A stretch of DNA of 23,242 nt from JBDTNQ01 sp039933635. GTDB lineage: Bacteria > Acidobacteriota > Vicinamibacteria > Vicinamibacterales > SCN-69-37. This document shows, piece after piece, positions 8,300-15,444 of this stretch (position 1 is the stretch's first letter; the number at the start of each line of letters is the position of its first letter). A model generated the notes under the pieces. It did not search any database. It had not been told where the DNA came from and saw only the letters and a list, made by a program, of their open reading frames with translations. Made by a program: the position numbers and the translations under genes. The DNA lies in assembly GCA_039933635.1 (NCBI GenBank), contig JBDTNQ010000072.1, positions 1 through 23,242 of the forward strand, in the 5' to 3' direction.

Positions 8300-8868
8300 A
8301 CACGCCCACGACGTCTTCTTCGGGACGGCCGAAACAGGCCGTGGGACTGGCCGTGCTGCTCGTGGTGCTCGGTGGCGTCATCTGGTTTCAGTTCTTTCGC
8401 ACGGCTGGAACCAATGCGCCGGCGTCCAACTCGGTGACGGGCAGGCCGGATGCCGCGGCCACGACGCCGATGCCCGCGCCGCAGGTGGTGCGGCTGGGTG
8501 AATTGACGGCGGTGAGCGAACCCGGCGAGGTGGGACGCAATCCGTTCGCCTACGGGGCGCGCCCCGCGCCGCCACCACCACCGAGACCGGAGGGGCCGCC
8601 GCCAGGCTTCGTCAGTGCGCCGCCGATGGCGCCGCCAATGCCACAAGGGCCACCGCCGATCGGCTTGAAGCTCACGGGCATCACGACGGCACAGCAGGGC
8701 GGGCGGCCGATGGTGAGCTTGAAAGATCCGCTGTCGAACGCGTTGTTCCAAGCGTTTGAAGGCGACATCGTGGATGGACGGTATCGCGTTGTGAAAGTGG
8801 GGACGCAGTCGGTGGTGCTGTCGTATGTGGATGGCAGCGGCACTCGAACGATTTCACTCGGCGGCTGA
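8296..8868 (+). CDS. PilP/GspC-like inner-membrane protein with proline-rich linker
   Basis: A 190-residue protein with one N-terminal membrane helix (about 15-34), a flexible periplasmic stretch containing RNPFAYG, a strongly proline-rich linker (88-120) and a C-terminal beta domain (122-190: LKLTGITTAQQGGRPMVSL to YVDGSGTRTISLGG). The order helix, linker and small beta domain is that of GspC homology-region and PilP proteins, which connect the inner-membrane complex to the secretin. Classical PilP is a lipoprotein; this one has a membrane helix and no lipobox, as in GspC. Its position directly before the secretin gene supports the connector role. The ATG is within the 4-base overlap with the PilO-like gene. 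Confidence 0.75.
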   Translation: MNTPTTSSSGRPKQAVGLAVLLVVLGGVIWFQFFRTAGTNAPASNSVTGRPDAAATTPMPAPQVVRLGELTAVSEPGEVGRNPFAYGARPAPPPPPRPEGPPPGFVSAPPMAPPMPQGPPPIGLKLTGITTAQQGGRPMVSLKDPLSNALFQAFEGDIVDGRYRVVKVGTQSVVLSYVDGSGTRTISLGG

Positions 8869-8898
8869 TTGAAATTGCACACGAGGCGACTCCCCGTC

Positions 8899-11346
8899 AT
8901 GAAAGGCTATTGCGTGTCGAAACGACTGCATCGGTTGGGAATGTTTGCGCTTGTGCTGGCGCTCGTGGCGGGATGCGCCACCGGCTCCGCCGTGCGCAAC
9001 GCCGACCGCGCGGCGAGTAAGGGCGATTGGGACACGGCGGTCTCGTTCTACCGGCAGGCCCTGGGACGGGCGCCGAGCCGCGCCGACCTCAAGATCAAAC
9101 TCGAACGTGCCACGCGGAACGCCGCGGCAGAGCACGTGCGTCGCGCGCGGCAACTCGAGACGCAGGATCAATTGTCCGGCGCGCTGGCGGAATACAGGCT
9201 CGCGGCCGACCTCGATCCTTCAGCGTCCGTGGCCGTGACGAAGAGCATGGAACTCGAGCGCAAAATCCGGCAGCAGGCCGAGGCGTCGCGCCCGCAGGGG
9301 CGCCTCGACACGCTGCGGCAGCAGGCCGCGCAGGGGTCGCCCATTCCGCGGCTCGACCCTCGCGCGCCCGTGCCGGCCATGCACTTCACGAACTCGTCGA
9401 TCCGCGACATTCTGCGCACGATCGGCGAACTGACCGGCATCAACATCATGTACGACCAGGGGCTTGACGCCTCACTGAGCCGGCCGTACTCGATGGACAT
9501 TCAGCAACAGTCCATCGAAGAGATCCTGCTGCAGGTCCTCCAGGCCAATGCGCTGACGTTCAAGATCCAGAATCCGCGCACGATATTCGTGTATCAGGAC
9601 AATCCGCAGAACCGGCAGAAGTACGAAGATCAGTACGTCCAGACCTTCTTTCTATCGCACGCGAATCCCAGCGACCTGCAGACGCAGTTGAACGCTCTCA
9701 TCGGGAACGCCGCCATCGCGGTACGTCCCGCGTTCTCGCCGAACAAGGACAACAACTCGCTGACGGTCAAGGCCACCGCGCCTGTGCTCGCCGTGATTTC
9801 CAACTTCGTGAACTCGATGGATCGGCCGGTGCCCGAAGTGTTCATCGAGGCCGAAATTCTCGAGGTCGATCGCAGCTACACCAAGCAGCTCGGTCTGGAC
9901 CTGAACCAGTGGGCGCTGGGTCTCGCGTTCTCGCCCGAGGTGTCCCCGGCAGCCGGGACCGGGTCGATTCCGATGGCGAATCCCGGAGCCTACAACCTGA
10001 ACACGATCAGCCGCGGTGTGAGCGCCAACGATTTCTACCTCACGTCGCCGGGCGCGATGATTCGACTGCTCGAATCGAATCAGAACACGCGCGTCCTGGC
10101 CCGCCCGTCGCAGCGAGGTCAGGCCGGCGCCGAAATCGCCCTCAAGCTCGGCGATCAGATTCCGATCCCGACCACCGTGTTCCAATCGGGCGCCGCCGGC
10201 GGTGTGGCGAACATCCCGACGACGTCGGTCCAGTACCAGTCGGTGGGTGTGAACCTCGTGTTCACGCCGCGCGTCACCTATCAGGACGAGATCATCCTGG
10301 AGAAACTGACCCTCGAGAAGAGCGGCCTCGGTGCCAACCTCGACGTCGGCGGCCAGTCCTTTCCGACGATCGTCAGCCGGCAGGCCAACACGACGCTGCG
10401 CCTGCGCGACGGCGAGTCCACGATGATTGCGGGCCTGCTGCGTGACGACGACCGGCGCACGATCAAGTCGCTGCCCGGCCTGGTCAACCTGCCCGTGCTG
10501 CGATCGATCTTTGGAAACAGCGACCGCCAGATCGATCAGACCGACATCGTCATGATCATCACGCCGCACATCGTGCGCGGTCACGAGATGACGGCCGACG
10601 ATCTGAAGCCGATGTACGTCGGGACGCAGCAGAACGTCACATCCGGCAATGCACCCGTCTTGATTTCTCAGGAGGCCCTCGCCGCCGCGGTGTCGGGTCC
10701 TTCAGGCAGCACTGTTGCCGGGGGGCCGGCTTCGTCCGCGCCTTCGCCGTCACCGTCACCTGTGGCCCCCGGTCCAGGCCCGGTTCCTGGCCCCGGCCCG
10801 GAGATGGCGCCCATCGTCCCGTCCACGCCGCAGGGCGCGGCGCCGGCGACTCCGCGTGCGCTGCCGATTCAACCCGTCCCCGCACCGGGCGCGGCGGCAC
10901 CAACGCCACAACGTTCCTCGGGCCTTCGCATCACCCTGGCGCCGCCGGCTGCGGGGCCGGAGGGCTCGCTGCCATCCGGCGGCGGTCCGTTCACGATGCC
11001 GATCCAGATTGCGGATGCGGCCGACGTCGCCACCATCGCGCTCAGCATCACGTATGACCCCGCCATCGTGCGCGCGCCCACCGTCACGCAGGGCTCGTTC
11101 ATGATGCAAGGCGGCGTGATGGTAACGTTCGTGCCATCGATCAACCCCTCGAGCGGACGCATCGATATCGCCCTTTCGCGTCCCTCCGCGCGCACCGGCG
11201 CCTCTGGATCTGGTCTGCTGGCCGCCATCTCGTTCACTGCCGGCACGGCAGGCACGACCGAGTTCACGGTGACGGGCGTCGCCACGACTCCGGCGGGGCA
11301 GTCGATTCCCGTGCAATTCACCCCGGCAAGGGTTGCTGTAAGGTAG
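8899..11346 (+). CDS. gspD: Lipoprotein secretin (GspD/PilQ family) with TPR-like N-terminus and C-terminal cohesin-like domain
   Basis: An 815-residue outer-membrane gate. In order: signal peptide with lipobox LVAGC (Cys26); two TPR-like helical repeats (about 34-124); a secretin N-domain (MHFTNSSIRDILRTIGELTG) and a second one (VQTFFLSHANPSDLQTQLN), about 160-320; the secretin channel (375-562) with VNLVFTPRVT, GESTMIAGLL and the closing TDIVMIITPHIVR; a Pro/Ala/Ser-rich linker (about 600-675); and a beta domain (676-815) with IALSITYDPAIVRAP and LLAAISFTAGTAGTTEFTV that reads as a cohesin-type fold. The lipid anchor may let it reach the outer membrane without a separate pilotin. The start is uncertain. 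The frame opens with a TTG at 8869, the ATG at 8899 is used here, and a GTG at 8914 has the best ribosome-binding spacing (GAAAGG, 7 bases). All three keep the signal peptide. Confidence 0.93.
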   Translation: MKGYCVSKRLHRLGMFALVLALVAGCATGSAVRNADRAASKGDWDTAVSFYRQALGRAPSRADLKIKLERATRNAAAEHVRRARQLETQDQLSGALAEYRLAADLDPSASVAVTKSMELERKIRQQAEASRPQGRLDTLRQQAAQGSPIPRLDPRAPVPAMHFTNSSIRDILRTIGELTGINIMYDQGLDASLSRPYSMDIQQQSIEEILLQVLQANALTFKIQNPRTIFVYQDNPQNRQKYEDQYVQTFFLSHANPSDLQTQLNALIGNAAIAVRPAFSPNKDNNSLTVKATAPVLAVISNFVNSMDRPVPEVFIEAEILEVDRSYTKQLGLDLNQWALGLAFSPEVSPAAGTGSIPMANPGAYNLNTISRGVSANDFYLTSPGAMIRLLESNQNTRVLARPSQRGQAGAEIALKLGDQIPIPTTVFQSGAAGGVANIPTTSVQYQSVGVNLVFTPRVTYQDEIILEKLTLEKSGLGANLDVGGQSFPTIVSRQANTTLRLRDGESTMIAGLLRDDDRRTIKSLPGLVNLPVLRSIFGNSDRQIDQTDIVMIITPHIVRGHEMTADDLKPMYVGTQQNVTSGNAPVLISQEALAAAVSGPSGSTVAGGPASSAPSPSPSPVAPGPGPVPGPGPEMAPIVPSTPQGAAPATPRALPIQPVPAPGAAAPTPQRSSGLRITLAPPAAGPEGSLPSGGGPFTMPIQIADAADVATIALSITYDPAIVRAPTVTQGSFMMQGGVMVTFVPSINPSSGRIDIALSRPSARTGASGSGLLAAISFTAGTAGTTEFTVTGVATTPAGQSIPVQFTPARVAVR

Positions 11347-11350
11347 GAAC

Positions 11351-11863
11351 GTGGCCTTCTTTCGGACGGGCAGTCTCGGCCGGCATCGCTGGACCCGCCG
11401 CGTCTCACCCGGCTTCACCTTCATCGAACTGGTCGTCGCGACGGCCGTCCTGATGATCCTTGCCTCCGCGGCGCTGCCCATTGCGCGCGTCTCCATCCGC
11501 CGCCAGAAGGAAGCCGAGCTGCATCGATCGCTCCGCGAAATGCGCGCGGCCCTGGACGACTTCAAGCGGTGGGCGGACTCGGGGCGCATTTCCACGTTGG
11601 GCGTGAACATCGGCAGCGAGAATTACCCGCCGAGCCTCGAAGTCCTCGTCGAAGGCACGGCGTTCACCAACGACGCGTCCGGCCGCAAGAAGAAGTTCCT
11701 CCGGCGGATTCCCCTGGATCCGATTACCGGGAAGGCCGATTGGGGCATGCGCGCATACACGGACGGTCCCGACGCGAACAGCTGGGGTGGCCAGAGCGTG
11801 TATGACGTCTACTCCAAGGCGCCGGGCGTGGGCCTGGATGGCAGCAAGTATCGAGACTGGTAG
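11351..11863 (+). CDS. gspG: GspG-like pseudopilin 1
   Basis: A 170-residue type IV pilin-like protein starting with GTG. The prepilin peptidase site is SPG|FTFIELVVATAV: cleavage after Gly21, new N-terminal Phe22, and the conserved Glu at mature position 5 (Glu26), followed by a hydrophobic helix. The globular part has YPPSLEVLVEG, LRRIPLDPITGKADWG, VYDVYSKAPG and a C-terminal LDGSKYRDW. The DPITG and Y-x-DW pattern is a GspG-type calcium/fold region in variant form. The start lies 4 bases after the secretin stop, with AGG sequences close by. It probably forms the pseudopilus shaft together with the next gene. The processing peptidase (PilD/GspO) is not in the window. Confidence 0.92.
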   Translation: MAFFRTGSLGRHRWTRRVSPGFTFIELVVATAVLMILASAALPIARVSIRRQKEAELHRSLREMRAALDDFKRWADSGRISTLGVNIGSENYPPSLEVLVEGTAFTNDASGRKKKFLRRIPLDPITGKADWGMRAYTDGPDANSWGGQSVYDVYSKAPGVGLDGSKYRDW

Positions 11864-11870
11864 GCGCTCA

Positions 11871-12299
11871 ATGAGAAGTCAGGTGCTCGCACGCGTCTCC
11901 GCTCACCGTCGTCGGGATCACGACGGCGGCTGGACCCTCATCGAGCTGCTCGTCGTGATCTCCTTGATCATGATTCTCACGTCCGTGGCAATGATGCAGT
12001 ACCGCAACTCGGTGCAGTCCACGAAGGAAGCCGCGTTGCGCAGCAACCTGTACCACATGCGCGACGCGATCGATCAGTACTACGCCGACAAGAACAAGTA
12101 TCCCGAGTCTCTCGAAACGCTGGTGTCTGAGCGCTACATGCGCTCCGTGCCGAAAGATCCGATCACGAACACGACGGACTGGCAGACCATTCCCGCCGAT
12201 TCCGAACCGGGTAACACGACATCGACCGCGGGGGTCTACGAGATCAAGAGCAGCTCGCAGGAAGCCGCGCTCGACGGCAGCCACTATTCGGACTGGTAG
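11871..12299 (+). CDS. gspG: GspG-like pseudopilin 2
   Basis: A 142-residue pseudopilin with cleavage site HDGG|WTLIELLVVISLI (after Gly20) and Glu at mature position 5 (Glu25). The mature domain carries YPESLETLVSERYMRSVPKDPIT and ends LDGSHYSDW, almost the same tail as pseudopilin 1, so the two are paralogues from a local duplication or co-evolved partners. The ATG at 11871 is chosen because it lies 7 bases after the previous stop and gives a short basic leader. In-frame codons upstream, back to 11787, lie inside pseudopilin 1 and are rejected. It is the last gene of the plus-strand operon before the antisense lipoprotein; the two stops are 48 bases apart. Confidence 0.92.
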   Translation: MRSQVLARVSAHRRRDHDGGWTLIELLVVISLIMILTSVAMMQYRNSVQSTKEAALRSNLYHMRDAIDQYYADKNKYPESLETLVSERYMRSVPKDPITNTTDWQTIPADSEPGNTTSTAGVYEIKSSSQEAALDGSHYSDW

Positions 12300-12306
12300 C
12301 TGGCCC

Positions 12307-12329
12307 GCGGGCCTGCGCTATCTGCCCGC
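12307..12329. terminator. Possible hairpin between convergent genes
   Basis: GCGGGC at 12307-12312 pairs with GCCCGC at 12324-12329 around an 11-base loop, just after the pseudopilin 2 stop and before the antisense lipoprotein stop. A competing perfect palindrome, GGCCCGCGGGCC, lies at 12302-12313. No T-run follows on either strand, so intrinsic termination is not assured. Confidence 0.3.
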
Positions 12330-12347
12330 AGACATCAGACCGAGAAC

Positions 12348-13586
12348 CTAAATCCCTACTTTCACGTCGATGAACGTCACCGTCTGCACGGGTGACCCGC
12401 TGTCCGATGGCGTGACCTTCAGCGAGATCACGTAGCGGCCGGTGTTGAACGTGTGGACGGTCGCCTTATCCGTGGTCACCGCAAATGTCGTATCGCCAAA
12501 GTCCCACTCGTATTTGTCGATAAGAGCGCCCGCTGACGTCGTCGCCGTGAGCGTGATCGGCACGCCGGGTGTGCTGCCTGAAACCGTGATCGATACCGCG
12601 AGCGGGGAAACGGCGATTTGCGTGGACGAACTACCGGTGCCGCCGTCGCTGTCGGTGACAGTGGCCTTGACCGTCTTGGTGCCCTGCGATCGGAAGGCAT
12701 GGGAGATCGGCGTCGCCGCCGTGATGGTACCCATCTGCGCGGAGCCGCCGTCACCGAAGTCGACCACGGCATTCGTGATGATCGCGTTGGTACCAGGTGT
12801 AATCGTGAACGTCACTGGAACGGCCACAACTGCGCTGGCAGCGGCCGTGCTGATGGACACTGTCGTGCGCGGCTTGAGCGTGACAGACACCTTGCCGCTC
12901 AGGCCTGCCGTTCCACCACCCGTCAGCGCCGTGACGTCGGCAGCCTCCGTCGTGGTCAACGTCGTGACGGCGACGCCCTGATCGTTCGTCACGCCAGACG
13001 TTGCGGACAGGTTGCCCTTCGTCGTGCTGAAGCTGACCGGGATGGCACTCAGTCCGTTGCCGTCTTTGTCTTCGACCCTCGCCGAAATCGTGGAACTGCC
13101 GCCGGTTCCCGGAAGTGTCTGGGGGCTGGCGGTGAGCGCAAGCTGAGTTGCGGCAGCCGCCCCGACGTTGATATCCAGCGCCTCGCTCTTGGCTGATCCG
13201 GAAAAGGCCGTGATGCTCGCGACCCCGGACTTACCGTCCGTGACGAGTTTGACCGTGGCCTTACCGTTCTTCGTTTCTGCATCCACCGGCTCGATACGGC
13301 CCAGCGTCGTCGTAAAGGTCACGACAGTCCCGTCGTGCACGGGCGTGCCGCCCGTGCTCGTCGTCGCCGCGGAGGTGCTCGACGAAGGCGCTGAGCCCTC
13401 GATGACCACCGCGGTGATTTCAATCTGCCCGTTCGCGGCGACGGTCGACGCACCAATCAACGTGATGCCCGCGCCCGACGGCGCCGTCAGCGGCACCCGG
13501 CGGCAGCTCGCAAGGGCGGCTGCGGCGACGACGCAAAGCAGCACTGGAGCCAAGCGACGAAAGGGAAAGGAATGGTGTCGCATCAT
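12348..13586 (-). CDS. Lipoprotein with two Big-like (Ig-like) and two PKD-like domains
   Basis: A 412-residue envelope protein. Signal peptide with lipobox LASC (Cys28), then repeated beta domains: a Big-type Ig-like domain (about 40-142, HDGTVVTFTTTLGRIEP and GKATVKLVTDGKSGVASITA), a second one (145-238, VEDKDGNGLSAIPVSFSTTKG), a PKD-like domain (240-325, VVDFGDGGSAQMG and SHAFRSQGTKTVKATVTDSDGG) and another (326-412, DKYEWDFGDTT and VHTFNTGRYVISLKVTP). Such modules act in adhesion or as spacers. There is no enzyme motif. It is encoded antisense between pseudopilins 2 and 3, so it is plausibly a partner or cargo of this machine. Two adjacent ATGs (13586 and 13583) both fit; codons further upstream would overlap the divergent gene. 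Confidence 0.85.
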   Translation of the reverse strand: MMRHHSFPFRRLAPVLLCVVAAAALASCRRVPLTAPSGAGITLIGASTVAANGQIEITAVVIEGSAPSSSTSAATTSTGGTPVHDGTVVTFTTTLGRIEPVDAETKNGKATVKLVTDGKSGVASITAFSGSAKSEALDINVGAAAATQLALTASPQTLPGTGGSSTISARVEDKDGNGLSAIPVSFSTTKGNLSATSGVTNDQGVAVTTLTTTEAADVTALTGGGTAGLSGKVSVTLKPRTTVSISTAAASAVVAVPVTFTITPGTNAIITNAVVDFGDGGSAQMGTITAATPISHAFRSQGTKTVKATVTDSDGGTGSSSTQIAVSPLAVSITVSGSTPGVPITLTATTSAGALIDKYEWDFGDTTFAVTTDKATVHTFNTGRYVISLKVTPSDSGSPVQTVTFIDVKVGI

Positions 13587-13597
13587 GGAGGCCGTTA

Positions 13598-13605
13598 AGT
13601 ATAGT
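13598..13605. promoter_or_regulatory. Overlapping divergent -10 elements
   Basis: The 25 bases between the two divergent starts contain TATAGT on the plus strand (13600-13605) and TATACT on the minus strand (13603-13598); each matches the sigma-70 -10 consensus at 5 of 6 positions. The plus element ends 6 bases before the ATG of pseudopilin 3, so that mRNA would be leaderless or nearly so. The minus element is 11 bases before the lipoprotein ATG. No strong -35 element is visible on either side. Confidence 0.45.
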
Positions 13606-13611
13606 ACTGAC

Positions 13612-14376
13612 ATGGACTTAGGCGATCAACGTTCCGGAGGCCGTCCATCCCCCGATCGCACCGGGTTGGACGACCGCGGCTACATCATGGTCGTCTTGCT
13701 CATCAGCATCGCCATCTCCGCCGTCTGGATGACTGCAGCCCTGCCTTCGTGGCGCCAGCAGGTGATTCGCGAACGGGAAGCGGAGCTCATCTTCCGGGGC
13801 GAAGCGTACGCCCGCGCCATCCAGCTGTATCGGCAGAAGAACAACCAGAATCTACCCCCGAACGTCGATATCCTCATCTCCCAGAAGTACCTGCGCAAGA
13901 AATACAAGGATCCCATCACCGGCAAGGACTTCCTGGTCGTCGGCGGCGTCGGATTGCAGCCCGGAGGCGTGGGCGTGCCGCAAACGGGCTCCGGGGCGCC
14001 GTCGAGCGGCGGATTCCAGTCGTCCGGCGGCCTCGGGGCTGCCGGCATCATCGGCGTGCGAAGTACCAGCAACGATCAGTCAATTCGCGTCTACAACAAC
14101 CAGCAGACCTACTCTCAGTGGGCGTTCGACTTCACGCTGGAGCAGCTGAGGTCCGGGCAGAGCCTGGGCCCCTCGTCAGGGGGGGCGGCCGTGGGAGGGC
14201 GCGGTGGGGTGTCGACGACGCCGGGAGGAGGGCGTGGGGCGACGCCGCAGCAGCCCGGCGGCGGGCGAGGTGGTCCATTCTCGGGGCCAGGCACGCCGCA
14301 GAACAACCCGGGCGCTGGCCGGCAATCCGTGCCGCCACCGATGCCAGGCGGCGGGTTCGGCCGCGGTCGGGGCTGA
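13612..14376 (+). CDS. Atypical pseudopilin-like protein with glycine-rich C-terminal tail
   Basis: A 254-residue protein with pilin-like architecture. A polar leader ends in DDRG, followed by a hydrophobic helix (YIMVVLLISIAISAVWM, from residue 24). The globular start has YRQKNNQNLPPNVDILISQKYLRKKYKDPITGKDF, parallel to the YPPSLEVLV and DPITG segments of pseudopilins 1 and 2. Mature position 5 would be Val28, not Glu. Minor tip pseudopilins of GspK type also lack this Glu, so a tip role is possible; a simple membrane-anchored homologue is the alternative. From about residue 180 the chain is a low-complexity Gly/Pro/Arg tail (repeated GGGRG and GRGG) instead of the LDGS-x-Y-x-DW ending. It is separated from the main operon by the antisense lipoprotein and has its own probable promoter. 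Confidence 0.8.
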   Translation: MDLGDQRSGGRPSPDRTGLDDRGYIMVVLLISIAISAVWMTAALPSWRQQVIREREAELIFRGEAYARAIQLYRQKNNQNLPPNVDILISQKYLRKKYKDPITGKDFLVVGGVGLQPGGVGVPQTGSGAPSSGGFQSSGGLGAAGIIGVRSTSNDQSIRVYNNQQTYSQWAFDFTLEQLRSGQSLGPSSGGAAVGGRGGVSTTPGGGRGATPQQPGGGRGGPFSGPGTPQNNPGAGRQSVPPPMPGGGFGRGRG

Positions 14377-14385
14377 GAAGCTCAG
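14373..14385. terminator. Small inverted repeat holding both convergent stop codons
   Basis: CTGAG (14373-14377), AAG, CTCAG (14381-14385) form a perfect 5-bp inverted repeat. It contains the TGA of the plus-strand pseudopilin-like gene and the TGA of the minus-strand hydrolase. The stem is short and has no T-run, so its function as a terminator is doubtful. Confidence 0.25.
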
Positions 14386-15443
14386 AGGGCTCCGCGTTCG
14401 AGGTCTTCGACGACCGCGTCGTGCAGGCGCGGGCGCACGGCGCGAATACCGTCGTTGTTGCGCGTCGGGTAGACCCGGTTCGACAACAACACCACATACA
14501 GATCCTGCTCGGGATCGATCCAGAGCGACGTGCCGGTGAAGCCAGTGTGACCGATGGCGGACGCCGAGAGGCGGCGGCCGCACGACGAGGTCAGCAGCAT
14601 CGTGTCCCATCCGAGCGCGCGTGAACTCCCGGTGACGGCCGACCTCGCGGCAAATGTTCTCATGGTGCTGGCCGCGCCGAGGGCGCTGGTGTGTCCGCTG
14701 AACGTCCGCAGTACCGCGCGCGCGAACGCGCCGACGTCGCCTGCCGTCCCGAACAGTCCTGCGTGGCCGGCCACCCCGCCGAGTGCGGCGGCGTTCTCGT
14801 CGTGCACTTCACCAACGAGTAGACGATCGCGCCACGGATCGAATTCGGTCGGTGCCGTGCGGTCGCGCCAGGAAGCGGGCGGCAGGTACTCCAGCGCGGG
14901 CGCGCCGACCGCCATGGCGAGTTCGCGCATCTGATGATCGATCGGGGCACGCCCCCGGTCCTCGAGGATGAAGCCGAGCATCAGGAAGCCCAAATCCGAG
15001 TAGACCGCTGAGGCGCCGACCGGGCGATCGAACCCACAGGCATGGATCTCAGACTCGTAGTCGTCGCGGCCCCGTGCGCGTTCCCACAGCCGCTCGTGCG
15101 CCGGCAATCCGGAGGAGTGATCAAGCAGATGACGAACGCGCACGGACTCATGGACCGCGTCGCTCCATGCCGGCAGATAGCGGCTGACCGGGGCCTGCAG
15201 ATCGAGCGCGCCAGATTCACAGAGACGCATGGCGATTGAGGCCGTGGCGATGACCTTCGTGAGCGACGCCAGATCGAACACGGTGTCGAGACCGCACGGG
15301 GGGGCATCGGGTTCGTAGCGCAGACGGCCTGTGGCGGTGCGCCAGAGCGGTTCGGCCGCGCGGCCGACTTCGACGGCGGCGCCCGGAAACGCGCGACCGG
15401 CCAACCCGGCGTCGAGTACCGCGCGCGTGAGGGGAAAATCCAC
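14382..15443 (-). CDS. Serine hydrolase of the beta-lactamase/penicillin-binding protein (class C/EstB-like) family
   Basis: A 353-residue protein with the three active-site motifs of the serine beta-lactamase fold: SLTK (Ser60, Lys63), YSD (Tyr148) and HTG (299-301, in GHTGFTGTSLWIDPE), the last replacing the usual KTG. LLDHSSGLPAH is also typical of this family. No signal peptide or lipobox is seen, so it probably acts in the cytoplasm. The GTG start at 15443 comes 1 base after the murQ stop, so it is translated with murQ. The partnership suggests hydrolysis of a cell-wall turnover product or related ester/amide. Esterase, D-aminopeptidase and true beta-lactamase activities cannot be separated by sequence alone; beta-lactam resistance is not indicated, given the absence of an export signal. 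Confidence 0.88.
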   Translation of the reverse strand: MDFPLTRAVLDAGLAGRAFPGAAVEVGRAAEPLWRTATGRLRYEPDAPPCGLDTVFDLASLTKVIATASIAMRLCESGALDLQAPVSRYLPAWSDAVHESVRVRHLLDHSSGLPAHERLWERARGRDDYESEIHACGFDRPVGASAVYSDLGFLMLGFILEDRGRAPIDHQMRELAMAVGAPALEYLPPASWRDRTAPTEFDPWRDRLLVGEVHDENAAALGGVAGHAGLFGTAGDVGAFARAVLRTFSGHTSALGAASTMRTFAARSAVTGSSRALGWDTMLLTSSCGRRLSASAIGHTGFTGTSLWIDPEQDLYVVLLSNRVYPTRNNDGIRAVRPRLHDAVVEDLERGAL

Positions 15444-15444
15444 G

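Noticed and set aside
13168..13611. An upstream extension of the third pseudopilin-like gene
   Set aside because: The extension lies antisense to the Big/PKD lipoprotein and has no signal peptide. The ATG at 13612 gives a short polar leader and a prepilin-like site.
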